A stretch of 64,000 nt of DNA from Pseudomonas sp. MM211 (GCF_020386635.1 NZ_CP081942.1:4402001-4466000), one strand, 5' to 3'. Counted from the stretch's first letter, positions 1 to 11,308 are shown. Notes: generated from the sequence alone by a model not told the origin. Numbers and translations are program-made.

Positions 1-180
1 GATTTCATGGCACAGCCCAAGTAACGCACCGTACAAATGAAACAGGGTCGCTTCACGTTCGGCCTGCACCAACGCCTGGGCATTCATCGCCCGGCCTTCT
101 TCGGCCTTGCGCCAGGAGTCCAGAGAAAGCCCGGCATAGAAAATCTTTTGGTTCGTGCGGGTATACAGTTCGCCAGCCAT
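1..180 (-). CDS. DUF6586 family protein (N-terminal 60 residues, cut by window edge)
   Basis: The frame starts at the ATG complementary to 178-180 and stays open to the window edge. It begins MAGELYTRTNQKIFYAG and continues as a charged, probably helical protein. The family is conserved in Pseudomonas beside topA (PA3010-like position) and has no established function. It reads in the same direction as topA with a 54-bp gap, so it could be the next gene of the same transcript. Overlapping frames here have no such conserved start and are shadows. The C-terminus cannot be assessed. Confidence 0.72.
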   Translation of the reverse strand, partial: MAGELYTRTNQKIFYAGLSLDSWRKAEEGRAMNAQALVQAEREATLFHLYGALLGLCHEI

Positions 181-234
181 ATCCACTCTCCCGATCGCCA
201 TGGGCACACCCCAGCGAAGCATGCCCAAGGCAGA

Positions 235-2841
235 TCAACGCTTGTCTTCAACCTTCCATTTGCCACCGTCGTAGAACGCTTTCCAACCGGTGGGTTTACC
301 GTCCACTTCGGTCTGCACGTACTGCTCCTTGGTCTTGCGGCTGTAACGGATGACTGCCGCGCGACCTTCTGGATCTTTCGCTGGAGCGCTCATCAGGAAG
401 TGATACTTCGGATCGATCTCGTCTTTATGCGGGACAATCTCAAGTACCAGTGGCGCACGGGTTTCGCGGTTTTTCGGAAACTGGCTGGCAGCCAGGAACA
501 GCCCTGAGGCGCCATCACGCAGCACGTAGGTGTCATCGACCTTTTCGCACTTGAGCTCCGGCATCTTCACCGCATCCATCTTGGGTGGCGCGGGCTCGCC
601 GCTGCGCAGCAGCTTGCGGGTGTTCTTGCACTCACTGTTGGTGCAACCGAAGAACTTGCCGAAACGGCCGGTCTTGAGCTGCATCTGGCTACCGCACTTG
701 TCGCATTCCAGGCTCGGCCCTTCGTAGCCCTTAATGCGGAACTGGCCCTGCTCGATCTCGTAACCCGTGCAATCCGGGTTATTGCCGCAGATATGCAGCT
801 TGCGCGTCTCGTCCAGCAGGTAGGCGTCCATCGCCGTCGCGCAGATCGGGCAACGATGCTTTCCGAGCAGCACCAGCGACTCTGACTCACCCTCGTCATC
901 CGCGGCAATTTCATCACCGGGCACCAGGTTGACGGTGGCCTTGCAACGCTCTTTTGGTGGCAAGGCGTAGCCCGAACAGCCGAGGAAAACGCCCGTCGAG
1001 GCGGTACGAATCATCATCGGTCGACCGCAATCGCGGCAGGCAATATCGGTGAGAGTCGGCGTGTTGGCACGCATGCCATTGTCACCGTCCGCGGCGAGAT
1101 CCAGCTTCTTTTTGAAGTCGCCGTAAAACTCATCGAGCAGATGCTTCCATTCGCGCTCGCCCTGGGCTACGTCATCGAGATTCTCTTCCATACCGGCGGT
1201 AAAGCCGTAGTCCATCAGGTCGGAGAAGCTCTCGGAAAGACGCTCGGTGACGATATCGCCCATTTTTTCCGAATAGAAACGGCGATTGTGCAGCGCTACG
1301 TAACCACGATCCTGAATGGTGGAAATGATCGCGGCGTAGGTGGACGGGCGGCCGATACCGCGCTTTTCCATTTCCTTGACCAGGCTGGCTTCCGAATAGC
1401 GCGCCGACGGTTTGGTGAAGTGCTGACTAGGGTCAAGCTTGATCAGCTTGAGCGTCTCACCCTGCTTCATTTCCGGCAGCACGGCGTCATCGCCCGGCTT
1501 GCTCAGTTGTGGCAACGCACGGGTGTAGCCATCGAACTTGAGGATACGGCCCTTGGCACGCAGTTCAAACTGGGCAGCAGTGACGGTCACGGTGGTCGAC
1601 AGGTATTCGGCCGGCGGCATCTGGCAGGCGACGAATTGGCGCCAGATCAACTCGTAGAGCCGTTCGGCGTCACGTTCCATCCCGGACAATTGGGTCGGAC
1701 GCACGTTGACATCAGAAGGACGAATCGCTTCGTGCGCCTCCTGAGCACCTTCTTTGCTGGAATAGATATTGGCCTTTTCTGGCAGGTATTTCTTGCCGTA
1801 CTCAGTGTCAATGAAACCGCGCACCATCTCGATGGCATCGGCCGAAAGATTGGTGGAGTCAGTACGCATGTAAGTGATGTAGCCAGCCTCGTAGAGACGC
1901 TGGGCCATCATCATGGTCTTCTTCACCCCGAACCCCAGGCGCGTGCTGCCCGCCTGTTGCAGTGTGGAGGTGATGAACGGCGCCGAGGGTTTGCTACTGG
2001 TCGGTTTGTCCTCGCGCTTGGCGATGCTGTAGCTCGACGCTTTGAGCGTCGCCAGCGCGGCCATGGCTTGCGCTTCGTTCAACGGTTTGAAGGCGGCACC
2101 GTTCTCGCGGGCTACCTCAAAGCGCACGTTGGCATCTTGAGCGGTGCCCAGATCAGCGTGCACTTCCCAGTATTCTTCTGGCACGAACGCGCGAATTTCC
2201 TTCTCACGCTCGACTACCAACTTGACCGCAACGGACTGCACACGACCGGCAGACAAGCCGCGAGCGATCTTCGACCACAGCAACGGCGAGACCATGTAGC
2301 CCACCACGCGATCGAGAAAGCGCCGCGCCTGCTGGGCATTGACCCGATTGATATCCAGCTCGCCCGGGGCAGAAAACGCCTCCTGGATGGCCTTCTTGGT
2401 AATTTCGTTGAACACCACGCGCTTGTAGCGGCTGTCGTCACCACCGATAGACTCGCGCAGGTGCCAGGCGATGGCCTCCCCCTCTCTATCCAAGTCGGTC
2501 GCGAGATAGATGGTGTCGGCATCCTTGGCGAGGCGGCGCAACTCCTCAACCACCTTTTCCTTGCCCGGCAGGATTTCGTACTTGGCTTTCCAACCGTGCT
2601 CGGGATCGACGCCCATGCGGTTGAATAGCTGACGCTTGGCCTTTTCCTTGGGAGACAGGGCCGGCGCCTCACCAGCAGCAGCCTTGCCGCGTTTGGCAGG
2701 CTCCTTGGCTGCCGCCCCGCCACTGGTGGGGAGGTCGCGGATATGGCCGATGCTCGACTTCACCACGTACTGGCTGCCCAGATACTTGTTGATGGTCTTG
2801 GCCTTGGCCGGGGATTCCACGATGACCAGCGATTTACCCAT
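235..2841 (-). CDS. topA: DNA topoisomerase I (omega protein)
   Basis: Type IA topoisomerase of 868 residues that relaxes negatively supercoiled DNA by cutting and rejoining one strand. The TOPRIM domain opens with [16 protein letters not shown] and carries the DLDREGEA acidic motif at about 116-123. The active-site tyrosine is Y324 in [11 protein letters not shown], equivalent to E. coli Y319. After about residue 590 there are three four-cysteine zinc ribbons (CRDCG.., CPIC.., CDKCG..). Length matches the Pseudomonas family, and an Ala/Lys-rich insert at about 41-65 lies inside TOPRIM. The gene stands 267 bp from the next upstream gene, so it probably has its own promoter. It is almost certainly essential. 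Long open frames on the opposite strand are codon-bias shadows. Confidence 0.98.
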   Translation of the reverse strand: MGKSLVIVESPAKAKTINKYLGSQYVVKSSIGHIRDLPTSGGAAAKEPAKRGKAAAGEAPALSPKEKAKRQLFNRMGVDPEHGWKAKYEILPGKEKVVEELRRLAKDADTIYLATDLDREGEAIAWHLRESIGGDDSRYKRVVFNEITKKAIQEAFSAPGELDINRVNAQQARRFLDRVVGYMVSPLLWSKIARGLSAGRVQSVAVKLVVEREKEIRAFVPEEYWEVHADLGTAQDANVRFEVARENGAAFKPLNEAQAMAALATLKASSYSIAKREDKPTSSKPSAPFITSTLQQAGSTRLGFGVKKTMMMAQRLYEAGYITYMRTDSTNLSADAIEMVRGFIDTEYGKKYLPEKANIYSSKEGAQEAHEAIRPSDVNVRPTQLSGMERDAERLYELIWRQFVACQMPPAEYLSTTVTVTAAQFELRAKGRILKFDGYTRALPQLSKPGDDAVLPEMKQGETLKLIKLDPSQHFTKPSARYSEASLVKEMEKRGIGRPSTYAAIISTIQDRGYVALHNRRFYSEKMGDIVTERLSESFSDLMDYGFTAGMEENLDDVAQGEREWKHLLDEFYGDFKKKLDLAADGDNGMRANTPTLTDIACRDCGRPMMIRTASTGVFLGCSGYALPPKERCKATVNLVPGDEIAADDEGESESLVLLGKHRCPICATAMDAYLLDETRKLHICGNNPDCTGYEIEQGQFRIKGYEGPSLECDKCGSQMQLKTGRFGKFFGCTNSECKNTRKLLRSGEPAPPKMDAVKMPELKCEKVDDTYVLRDGASGLFLAASQFPKNRETRAPLVLEIVPHKDEIDPKYHFLMSAPAKDPEGRAAVIRYSRKTKEQYVQTEVDGKPTGWKAFYDGGKWKVEDKR

Positions 2842-3108
2842 GGATTGGAAAATTCCTGAAATTCGGTAATTGAAAGGCGGGCTAGCGCCTGAAAAAACTG
2901 TTGGGTGTCTCGGTTCGACGCATATTGCATCGACGATGAAAGCGCCCGCTCGACAGAGCGAACGCCGAAAAAACGTGGCGCTGCCGCTTGTACCACATCG
3001 ATCTCGTCGTTATCCAACGGATCGCAAGTGCCCTGCGACCTGCTTTGGCCCCGCTATATATAGTGGCGGTCAAGTCGAGGTCAAGGGCGAGTGTCTTTTG
3101 TAGCCGCC

Positions 3109-3348
3109 TCAGGGACGACGCAAAACGCTCGGCTCGCCCTCGACGAAAGCAAAGCGCGGAACCCGCTTGCCGTCCAGTTCGACCTCGCCCTGGAACATCT
3201 CCAGCGGTCGCACCCACAGACCATATTCACCATACAGGGCCTGGTAAACGACGACTTCCTCTTCCGTCTCGGAATGCCGGGCCACACCCAGCACGCGGTA
3301 CTCGGGGCCCTTGTAGTGACGGTAGAGACCGGGCTGCGGCGACATCAT
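3109..3348 (-). CDS. DUF1653 domain protein
   Basis: Small protein of 79 residues, compact and without signal peptide or membrane segment. It has the DUF1653 signature: GLYRHYKGPEYRVLG near the start, then VVYQALYGEYGLWVRP and a C-terminal PRFAF segment. The family is a small beta-rich cytosolic protein of unknown role, and in Pseudomonas it sits between topA and fadA (PA3012-like). Two consecutive ATG codons (3348 and 3345) could start it; an AGGAAA-type ribosome site lies just upstream. No function can be assigned. Confidence 0.88.
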   Translation of the reverse strand: MMSPQPGLYRHYKGPEYRVLGVARHSETEEEVVVYQALYGEYGLWVRPLEMFQGEVELDGKRVPRFAFVEGEPSVLRRP

Positions 3349-3456
3349 TCAATTTCCTGGAAATATTTTTCGTTCGATAAAAATGCTCGGGCGGCATTTC
3401 GTGCCGCGCGCCGAACCAGAACGGCCTGCATTAACGATGCAGTGCCAAAAAACAAA

Positions 3457-3478
3457 AACCGGGGCAGAAGCCCCGGTT
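3457..3478 (-). terminator. Rho-independent terminator downstream of fadBA
   Basis: A perfect 9-bp stem (AACCGGGGC / GCCCCGGTT) with a 4-nt loop. Read on the minus strand it is followed by TTTGTTTTTTGG, a proper U-rich tail. It lies about 210 bp beyond the fadA stop, so the transcript would include the palindromic repeat between them. Confidence 0.8.
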
Positions 3479-3534
3479 GTGCAATCACTACAGCGAATCC
3501 GTTCAAGGGCGCGCGAGCTAGAGCTATGCAAGGC

Positions 3535-3648
3535 AAAAGCAGGCGAGAAAGCGCAGTTTACTGATGTAAATGAGCATTTACTCTCTGCGCTCGCCCTACG
3601 GGCCGCACTAAAGTGCGTTAGCCGCAGGCGGCTTTCGAGCCTGCTTTT
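3535..3648. repeat. Palindrome-bounded intergenic repeat (REP/MITE-like)
   Basis: A 114-bp non-coding segment is bounded by 10-bp inverted repeats AAAAGCAGGC (3535-3544) and GCCTGCTTTT (3639-3648). It contains two further small hairpins, GCACTAAAGTGC (3604-3615) and GCCGCAGGCGGC (3621-3632). It lies between the fadA stop and the fadBA terminator, so it would be transcribed into a structured 3' untranslated region. The layout resembles Pseudomonas intergenic repeats. No second copy was seen in this window, so repetitiveness is inferred. Confidence 0.55.
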
Positions 3649-3688
3649 AACGCAGCAGAGCCGACGCGCAGCAGCCTTTGGCGGATTC

Positions 3689-4894
<1,206 letters not shown>

Positions 4895-7042
4895 TTAACC
4901 AAAGAAGGTCTGGCCGTTTTTGGCCATTTCACGCAGTTTCTCGGTCGGCTGATACAGCGCGCCCAGATCGGCGTACTTGTCGGCCAGGGCCACGAATTCA
5001 GCTACCCCGACACTGTCGATGTAGCGCAGCGCGCCACCGCGGAACGGTGGGAAACCGATGCCGTAGATCAGGCCCATATCGGCCTCGGCAGCCGTTTCGA
5101 CGATACCGTCTTCCAGGCAGCGCACGGTTTCCAAGCACAGCGGGATCATCATGGTGTTGATGATGTCCTCGTCGCTCAGCTCACGCTGTTCGACCACGAT
5201 CGACTTGAGCAGCTCGTAAGCCTCAGGGTCGGTGACCTTCTTCGGCTTGCCGCGCTTGTCGGTCTCGTAGGCGTAGAAGCCCTTGCCATTCTTCTGGCCT
5301 AGGCGGTTGGCCTCGTACATCACGTCGACCGCGGTGCGGCCTTCTACCGCCATGCGATCCGGGAAGCCTTCGGCCATCACGTCACGGCCATGGTGGCCGG
5401 TGTCGATGCCGACCACGTCGGACAGGTAGGCCGGGCCCATGGGCCAGCCGAACTTCTCCATGACCTTGTCGATGCGCGCGAAGTCGATGCCGAAGCTGAG
5501 CAGCTTGGAGAAGCCGCCGAAGTACGGGAACAGTACGCGGTTGACCAGGAAGCCCGGGCAGTCGTTGACCACGATCGGGTTCTTGCCCATCTTCTTGGCG
5601 TACGCCACGGTAGTGGCAACCGCCTTCTCGCTGGACTTCTCACCGCGGATGACTTCGACCAGAGGCATCATGTGCACCGGGTTGAAGAAGTGCATGCCGA
5701 CGAAGTTTTCCGGGCGTTTGAGGGCCTTGGCCAGCAGGCTGATGGAAATGGTCGAGGTGTTGGACGCCAGAATGGTGTCCTCCTTGACCGCAGCCTCGAC
5801 CTCGGCCAGCACGGCCTGCTTGACCTTGGGATTCTCGACCACGGCTTCGACGACGATATCGACATGGCCGAAGTCGCCATAGGACATGGTCGGGCGAATG
5901 GCGCTCAGCGATTCAGCCATCTGCGCGGTGGTCATGCGACCTTTCTCGACGCGCTTGCCGAGCAGCTTGGAGGCCTCGCCCAGGCCCATCTTGATACCCT
6001 CTTCGCGAATATCCTTCATCAGGATCGGCGTGCCTTTGGACGCCGACTGGTAGGCGATACCGCCACCCATGATGCCGGCACCCAGCACAGCGGCCAGTTT
6101 CACGTCCTGAGCGATGGCATCGAAGCCCTTGGCTTTCTTCTTCAGCTCCTGATCGTTGAGGAACAGACCGATCAGGCTTTCCGCGACCGAGGTCTTGGCC
6201 AGCTTGGCGAAACCGGCGGCTTCGACTTCCAGCGCCTTGTCACGACCAAAGTTGGCGGCTTTCTGAATGGTCTTGATCGCTTCGACCGGCGCCGGGTAGT
6301 TCGGGCCGGCTTGGCCTGCGACGAAACCCTTGGCGGTTTCGAAGGCCATCATCTGCTCGATGGCGTTGAGCTTGAGCTTTTCCAGCTTGGACTGACGCTT
6401 GGCCTTGTAATCCAGTTCGCCGGAAATGGCGCGCTTGATCAGATCCAGGGCACCGGCCTGCAGCTTGTCAGCGCTGACCACGGCGTCCACCGCACCGACC
6501 TTGAGGGCTTCATCGGCACGATTTTCCTTGCCGGAGGCGATCCACTCGACGGCGTTGTCGGTACCGATCAGGCGCGGCAAGCGAACGGTGCCACCGAAGC
6601 CCGGGTAGATACCCAGCTTGACCTCGGGCAGACCGATTTTGGCGCCTTCGGCCATGATCCGGTAATCGGCGGCCAAACACATTTCCAGGCCGCCACCCAG
6701 GGCGATGCCGTTGATGGCGACGACGGTGGGCACTTCCAGGTCTTCGAAATCACTGAAGATCCTGTTGGCTTCCAGGTTACCGGAGATCAGTTGCTCTTCC
6801 GGCAGCTTGAAGTTGTCGACGAACTCGGTGATGTCGGCACCGACGATGAACACGTCCTTGCCGCTGCTGACGATCACGCCTTTGATCGAGGCATCAGCCT
6901 TGATCGCGTCGACGGACTGACGGAGCTCGCTCAGGGTCAGACGATTGAACTTGTTGACGGACTCACCCTTGAGATCGAACTTGAGTTCGACGATGCCGCT
7001 TTCAAGAGCCTTAACCGTGATGGCTTTACCTTCGTAAATCAT
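4895..7042 (-). CDS. fadB: Fatty-acid oxidation complex subunit alpha (enoyl-CoA hydratase / 3-hydroxyacyl-CoA dehydrogenase)
   Basis: Multifunctional enzyme of 715 residues. The N-terminal crotonase part has the oxyanion-hole segment [17 protein letters not shown] and the catalytic Glu in [15 protein letters not shown]. The C-terminal 3-hydroxyacyl-CoA dehydrogenase has a Rossmann motif, [10 protein letters not shown], near residue 320 and the catalytic His in GMHFFNPVH. The start is the ATG at 7042, because GGAG lies 8 nt upstream. The in-frame TTG one codon earlier is less likely. It heads the fadBA operon. The complex is cytosolic or loosely membrane-associated and converts enoyl-CoA to 3-ketoacyl-CoA for FadA. 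Confidence 0.97.
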   Translation of the reverse strand: MIYEGKAITVKALESGIVELKFDLKGESVNKFNRLTLSELRQSVDAIKADASIKGVIVSSGKDVFIVGADITEFVDNFKLPEEQLISGNLEANRIFSDFEDLEVPTVVAINGIALGGGLEMCLAADYRIMAEGAKIGLPEVKLGIYPGFGGTVRLPRLIGTDNAVEWIASGKENRADEALKVGAVDAVVSADKLQAGALDLIKRAISGELDYKAKRQSKLEKLKLNAIEQMMAFETAKGFVAGQAGPNYPAPVEAIKTIQKAANFGRDKALEVEAAGFAKLAKTSVAESLIGLFLNDQELKKKAKGFDAIAQDVKLAAVLGAGIMGGGIAYQSASKGTPILMKDIREEGIKMGLGEASKLLGKRVEKGRMTTAQMAESLSAIRPTMSYGDFGHVDIVVEAVVENPKVKQAVLAEVEAAVKEDTILASNTSTISISLLAKALKRPENFVGMHFFNPVHMMPLVEVIRGEKSSEKAVATTVAYAKKMGKNPIVVNDCPGFLVNRVLFPYFGGFSKLLSFGIDFARIDKVMEKFGWPMGPAYLSDVVGIDTGHHGRDVMAEGFPDRMAVEGRTAVDVMYEANRLGQKNGKGFYAYETDKRGKPKKVTDPEAYELLKSIVVEQRELSDEDIINTMMIPLCLETVRCLEDGIVETAAEADMGLIYGIGFPPFRGGALRYIDSVGVAEFVALADKYADLGALYQPTEKLREMAKNGQTFFG

Positions 7043-7193
7043 CAACTGATCTCCACGCTTAGGGAATCTGAACAGTACACACCGGAGTCAATCCACAGAC
7101 TCACGCCACAAAACACCGTAGACGAAATTCCGCTACCCACCGATGCGATATTCGGACTGGATTGGGCACTGCCGAAGCGGCAAACGCTCAATT

Positions 7194-7207
7194 CATACGC
7201 CCGTTTG
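7194..7207. promoter_or_regulatory. Candidate PsrA operator upstream of fadBA
   Basis: CATAC-GCCC-GTTTG matches the PsrA pattern CAAAC-N(2-4)-GTTTG at 9 of 10 conserved positions, with a 4-bp spacer. It lies about 150 bp upstream of fadB. PsrA is the long-chain-fatty-acid-responsive repressor of fadBA in P. aeruginosa. The remaining 7043-7476 interval holds no convincing gene; it separates the divergent fadB and the secreted-protein gene and should contain both promoters. Confidence 0.35.
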
Positions 7208-7476
7208 ATTTGGGTGAGCACACATTCACGGAAAAGCCGGGAATTGTCAATTGGCGTTCTGTAGCCACTTGCAGCGCGCACTACCAGCCCACAGTGATTG
7301 ATAAAGCCTGCAGCGAAAAGCAGATCAATGGCGTCGATAACGCGCCATTCGGCAGGCATGCCTCCACCTGGACTTAGCGCTAGCCAAAACTCGACACCAG
7401 GGGTAGAGTCGCGCGATTCGGCTGCCACCGAATGACTAAAACAACAATAACGATGTGTCTTCACCGAGGTTCCAGC

Positions 7477-8304
7477 ATGTCTGCACGCCTGCGCGCCATC
7501 CTTCTACACGCCCTGTTCCTCACCCTGCTGCTGCCTGGTTTCAGCGCTGCCGCGGAAACCTCGCCCTACCTGCAACATCTTCTGCGCCTGCACCTGGCTG
7601 CGCAGAAAAGTCTGGGCGACTTCTACATGTACAACAGTATGGAAGGCGATCAGCGCTACGCACGGATGATCGATGAGTCTCGCCAGGAAGCCAGCAGACA
7701 GATTTTGAAACTGTCAGGCATGCCTGACATCGGCGCGGCTCGCCTACAAACTCGCCTGCAGGAGGAGTGGCAAGCCTATGATCGAGATCTGACGACACTG
7801 ATGAGCGCGCTGGGGAAGCAGGGCTACACAGATCTGCAGCCGGTCGCCGACATGGCCGCACGCAACCGCCAGGTATTGGCGACCAGTGAGGCCCTGTACG
7901 ACGCATTGCAGCGCGCGGACGCACGCGCGATATCCGAGCAGACCGCCAGCACCCGGCAGCTCAGCCTGCTGATGCAAAGCATCGCCGTGAGCTACGCCGC
8001 ACGCAGTGCATCGGTAGGTGCCAGCTTTTCCGGGGATAGCAGCGAGCGCCCCATTGAAGATCAGGTAGCAGACTTTTCCAACCGTTTGGATGCGCTGCGC
8101 AGCCTGCCGGGCAACAGCGCGCAGATCAATACGGCACTGGACGCAGTAGCGACCAAATGGCGCTACATCGAGAAATCGCTGCTCAATTACAACGAGAAAA
8201 GCGTACCGTTCCTGGTCAACAAGTACTCGGACAGCATCATTCGCGGACTGATGGAAGTCACTGATCTTTACGTGCAGCCAGCTCAGACGAGCAGCCAGTC
8301 ATGA
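7477..8304 (+). CDS. Secreted hypothetical protein with signal peptide
   Basis: Not recognised. The chosen ATG at 7477 has a GAGGT ribosome site 6 nt upstream and produces a clean Sec signal peptide: SARLR, a long Leu-rich core and a cleavage-type SAAAE end. The 275-residue product has a mature part rich in Ala, Gln, Arg and Leu heptad-like segments, probably all helical. There are no further membrane segments, no cysteine-rich part and no catalytic motif that I know. The position between fadB and a small membrane protein/universal stress gene corresponds to conserved Pseudomonas hypotheticals near PA3015-PA3016. A periplasmic helical protein is all that can be supported. A frame 45 nt longer upstream would destroy the signal peptide. 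Confidence 0.75.
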   Translation: MSARLRAILLHALFLTLLLPGFSAAAETSPYLQHLLRLHLAAQKSLGDFYMYNSMEGDQRYARMIDESRQEASRQILKLSGMPDIGAARLQTRLQEEWQAYDRDLTTLMSALGKQGYTDLQPVADMAARNRQVLATSEALYDALQRADARAISEQTASTRQLSLLMQSIAVSYAARSASVGASFSGDSSERPIEDQVADFSNRLDALRSLPGNSAQINTALDAVATKWRYIEKSLLNYNEKSVPFLVNKYSDSIIRGLMEVTDLYVQPAQTSSQS

Positions 8305-8339
8305 CAGCTGATAACGCCCCGCCCATGGCGCGAGATTGC

Positions 8340-8777
8340 TCAGGCACGTGACTTGAGAAAAGCCGCAATAGCCTGCAACGATTCCGGCCGGGCCCGCTCC
8401 CCCCAAAACAGGGCGATCATCTGGAGAGTGGCTTCAGCCTTGTAGACGTCTGCGGGCAAACTGCAGAGCTGCTCGACGAGGGGCAGATCAGCACAAGGCT
8501 CCTGCCATTTGTTCAGCCATATGCCTGGCTCTCGCTGCCAGTAGCACCAACTGTCCTGCCGCCCGCGGGGTCGCGGATGGTGGTATTGCGGGCAGGGGCT
8601 CGGCGCCGTATTAGCCATCCAATACGGCCACTCCTCGCGGGCCAGCTGCATGGCCAAACCCATACGCCGCGCCTCCATGCGAACGTCCATCTGGCCACGC
8701 TGACGCCGCGATGGCACCAGCCAGACCAGGGGACTAAGTGCGACGACCAGTAGTGCGACAACGATCCATCCCGTCAT
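8340..8777 (-). CDS. Small single-pass membrane hypothetical protein
   Basis: Product of 145 residues. The ATG at 8777 is preferred over the GTG at 8792 because GGAG stands 9 nt before it. The N-terminus MTGWIVVALLVVALSPLVWL is one membrane anchor followed by an Arg-rich segment (PSRRQRG). The cytosolic remainder is Trp/Arg/Pro-rich with several cysteines and ends in a helical tail. Similar proteins of unknown function occur at this locus in Pseudomonas. It converges with the preceding secreted-protein gene (35-bp gap) and diverges from the universal stress gene. No function can be inferred. Confidence 0.7.
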   Translation of the reverse strand: MTGWIVVALLVVALSPLVWLVPSRRQRGQMDVRMEARRMGLAMQLAREEWPYWMANTAPSPCPQYHHPRPRGRQDSWCYWQREPGIWLNKWQEPCADLPLVEQLCSLPADVYKAEATLQMIALFWGERARPESLQAIAAFLKSRA

Positions 8778-8864
8778 AATTTCTATCTCCACTGCGCAAC
8801 CTGTGGTAAATGCTCAAACCAGCCATACTTGAAATCATTGGTCACCCTGAAAGGAGACAATCTC

Positions 8865-9308
8865 ATGCCCTACCAGCACATTCTGGTCGCCGTCGATCTG
8901 ACCGAGGAGTGCGACCCGGTAATGAAGCGCGCCCAGGCCCTAGCCAGCAGCACCCAGGCAAAACTGTCCGTGGTGCATATCGTCGAACCCATGGCCATGG
9001 CCTTTGGCGGCGACGTACCGATGGATCTGTCGATGCTGCAACAACAGCAGTTCGAGCAGGCCAAGGAGCGCCTCGACGCCTTCTCCCTCAAGCACCCTCA
9101 GCTCACTGCGGAAAACCGCCACCTGGCTTACGGCCAGCCACGCCAGGAAATTCATCGCCTCGCTTCTGAGCAGCACTGCGATCTGATCATCGTCGGCAGC
9201 CACGGCCGTCACGGCCTGGCTCTGCTGCTCGGCTCGACTGCCAATGACGTGCTGCACGGCGCGCCCTGCGACGTGCTGGCCGTCAGCCTGAAGAAGCCAT
9301 CGGCCTGA
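8865..9308 (+). CDS. Universal stress protein (UspA family)
   Basis: Cytosolic alpha/beta protein of 147 residues with the Usp fold. The N-terminal strand HILVAVDLTEE carries Asp11, and the nucleotide-binding loop GSHGRHGLALLLGST spans about 111-125, a common variant of the G-2x-G-9x-G(S/T) ATP motif. The start is the ATG at 8865 because AAGGAG lies 8 nt upstream; a longer frame from 8829 lacks this. Usp proteins bind ATP and support survival in stasis or oxygen limitation. The gene corresponds to PA3017. No clear Anr box was found upstream. A strong hairpin follows the stop codon. Confidence 0.92.
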   Translation: MPYQHILVAVDLTEECDPVMKRAQALASSTQAKLSVVHIVEPMAMAFGGDVPMDLSMLQQQQFEQAKERLDAFSLKHPQLTAENRHLAYGQPRQEIHRLASEQHCDLIIVGSHGRHGLALLLGSTANDVLHGAPCDVLAVSLKKPSA

Positions 9309-9322
9309 TCGCCCCGCAATGA

Positions 9323-9349
9323 ACAGCGCCGGGCAAAGCCCGGCGCTGT
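9323..9349. terminator. Bidirectional hairpin between convergent usp and ABC-F genes
   Basis: A perfect 12-bp stem (ACAGCGCCGGGC / GCCCGGCGCTGT) around an AAA loop lies 14 bp after the universal stress stop and 33 bp from the ABC-F stop. There is no strong U-run on either side. The stability and position between convergent genes support a shared terminator or mRNA 3'-end stabiliser. Confidence 0.65.
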
Positions 9350-9382
9350 AGCATCAGCCAGCAGATAGTGGCCGAAGGCTGA

Positions 9383-11308
9383 TCAGCCTTCCAGTTCAGC
9401 CCAGCGCTCGACCAGGCGCTCCAACTCTTCCTGCTGCGCCTGCAACTGCGCCAGCACCGCCGCAGTATGTTCACCAGACTGCTGGTAGAACGCAGGAGCG
9501 GCGATCTGCGCTTCCAGCTCGGCGATCTTCTGCTCTGCGGCATCGATCTGCTCGGGCATGGCGTCCAGCTCACGCTGATGCTTGTAGCTGAGTTTCTTCT
9601 TCGCCGCCGGTGCGCTTTCTACCGGCTCGGCAACAGGCGCAGCGACGGGGGCTTCGACGACCGCGGAGCCAAGCTCGGCCTTACCCGACTTTGTCTCACC
9701 AACGCCCAGCAGGCGTGGCGAACCACCCTGACGCAGCCAGTCCTGATAACCACCGACGTACTCGCGCACCTTGCCCTCGCCTTCGAAGACCAAGGTACTG
9801 GTGACCACGTTGTCGAGGAATGCCCGGTCGTGGCTGACCATCAGTACTGTGCCCTTGAACGTCAGCAGCACTTCCTCGAGCAACTCGAGGGTTTCCACAT
9901 CGAGGTCGTTGGTTGGCTCATCGAGCACCAGCAGGTTGGCCGGTTTGCTGAACAGCTTGGCCAGCAGCAGACGCGCACGCTCGCCTCCCGACAGCGCCTT
10001 GACCGGGGTACGGGCACGCTGCGGACTGAACAGGAAATCGCCGAGGTAGCTGAGCACGTGTCGGTTCTGCCCGTCGATTTCGATGAAGTCACGACCTTCG
10101 GCGACGTTGTCGATGACGGTCTTTTCCAGATCCAGCTGATGGCGCAATTGATCGAAGTAGGCGACATCGATCTTGGTGCCCTCTTCCACCTTGCCGCTGG
10201 TCGGTTGCAGACCGCTGAGCATCAGCTTCAACAGCGTGGTCTTACCAGTACCATTGGCGCCCAGCAGGCCGATACGGTCGCCGCGCTGCAGCACCATGGA
10301 GAAATCGCGAATCAGGAACGGGCCGCCTGGGTGGGCGAAGCTGACGCTCTCGAGCACCATCACCTGCTTGCCGGATTTCTCCGCAGTGTCGAGCTGGATG
10401 TTGGCCTTGCCGGTGCGCTCGCGGCGCTCGCTGCGCTCCACGCGCAACGCCTTGAGGGCACGCACACGGCCTTCGTTACGGGTACGACGGGCCTTGATGC
10501 CCTGGCGGATCCACACTTCTTCCTGGGCCAGGCGCTTGTCGAACAGCGCGTTGGCGGTTTCCTCGGCGGCCAGCGCGGCCTCCTTGTGCACCAGGAAGCT
10601 GGCGTAATCGCCATTCCAGTCGATCAGGCCGCCGCGATCCAGCTCGAGAATGCGCGTGGCCAGGTTCTGCAGGAAGGAACGGTCGTGGGTGATGAACAGC
10701 ACGGCGCCCTGGAAATCCTTGAGGGCTTCTTCCAGCCAAGCGATCGCGCCGATGTCCAGGTGGTTGGTCGGTTCGTCGAGCAGCAGCAGATCCGGTTCGC
10801 TGACCAACGCCTGGGCCAGCAGCACACGGCGGCGCCAGCCACCGGACAACTGGGCCAGGGTCTTGTCGGCCGGCAGTTGCAGACGGCTCAGGGTGCTGTC
10901 GACCAGTTGCTGCAGGCGCCAGCCATCACGGGCCTCAAGATCCTGCTGAACGTGCATCAATTTGTTCAGATCTTCTTCGGTGACACAGTTCTGTGCCAAG
11001 TGATGGTACTGGGCGAGTAACTCGCCAACGCCATCCAGGCCCTGGGCAACCACATCGAACACGGTGCGCTCATCGGCGACCGGCAGCTCTTGTGGCAGCT
11101 CGCCGATTTTCAGCCCCGGCGCGCGCCAGACGGCACCGTCATCGGGCTTCTGATCGCCCTTGACCAGCTTGAGCATGCTGGACTTGCCGGTACCATTGCG
11201 GCCAATGATGCACACCCGCTCACCGCGGGCGATCTGCCAAGACACCTTGTCCAACAGCGGCATGGCGCCATAGGCCAGGGAAACATCGGTGAACTTGAGC
11301 AGGGTCAT
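9383..11308 (-). CDS. uup: ABC-F family ATPase, Uup-like
   Basis: Soluble twin-ATPase of 641 residues without membrane segments. The first nucleotide-binding domain has GRNGTGKSS, an LSGGWRRRVLLAQAL signature and LLLLDEPTNHLD. The second has GANGTGKTT, LSGGERARLLLA and LLVLDEPTNDLD, with the Arg/Lys-rich linker typical of ABC-F between them. The last 80 residues form a highly charged coiled coil (AAEQKIAELEAQIAAP, QAQQEELERLVERW), the Uup hallmark used for nucleic-acid or ribosome contact. The start ATG at 11308 (MTLLKFTDVSLAYG) is chosen over longer upstream frames, which add unrelated sequence. ABC-F proteins act on ribosomes; Uup is linked to transposon excision precision and ribosome assembly in E. 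coli. Confidence 0.93.
   Translation of the reverse strand: MTLLKFTDVSLAYGAMPLLDKVSWQIARGERVCIIGRNGTGKSSMLKLVKGDQKPDDGAVWRAPGLKIGELPQELPVADERTVFDVVAQGLDGVGELLAQYHHLAQNCVTEEDLNKLMHVQQDLEARDGWRLQQLVDSTLSRLQLPADKTLAQLSGGWRRRVLLAQALVSEPDLLLLDEPTNHLDIGAIAWLEEALKDFQGAVLFITHDRSFLQNLATRILELDRGGLIDWNGDYASFLVHKEAALAAEETANALFDKRLAQEEVWIRQGIKARRTRNEGRVRALKALRVERSERRERTGKANIQLDTAEKSGKQVMVLESVSFAHPGGPFLIRDFSMVLQRGDRIGLLGANGTGKTTLLKLMLSGLQPTSGKVEEGTKIDVAYFDQLRHQLDLEKTVIDNVAEGRDFIEIDGQNRHVLSYLGDFLFSPQRARTPVKALSGGERARLLLAKLFSKPANLLVLDEPTNDLDVETLELLEEVLLTFKGTVLMVSHDRAFLDNVVTSTLVFEGEGKVREYVGGYQDWLRQGGSPRLLGVGETKSGKAELGSAVVEAPVAAPVAEPVESAPAAKKKLSYKHQRELDAMPEQIDAAEQKIAELEAQIAAPAFYQQSGEHTAAVLAQLQAQQEELERLVERWAELEG

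Noticed and set aside
1141..2628. A 495-codon plus-strand frame opposite topA
   Set aside because: Antisense shadow of the topoisomerase gene.
3050..3066. Palindrome CCGCTATATATAGTGG upstream of topA as a LexA box
   Set aside because: It lacks the CTG-N10-CAG ends of a LexA site and is imperfect; at most an AT-rich promoter element.
5390..7264. A 624-codon open frame on the plus strand across fadB
   Set aside because: Antisense shadow of fadB with low-complexity Asp/His/Gly composition and no ribosome site.
9467..11020. A 517-codon plus-strand frame inside the ABC-F gene
   Set aside because: Antisense to an intact ABC-F gene with all motifs; composition is typical of a shadow.
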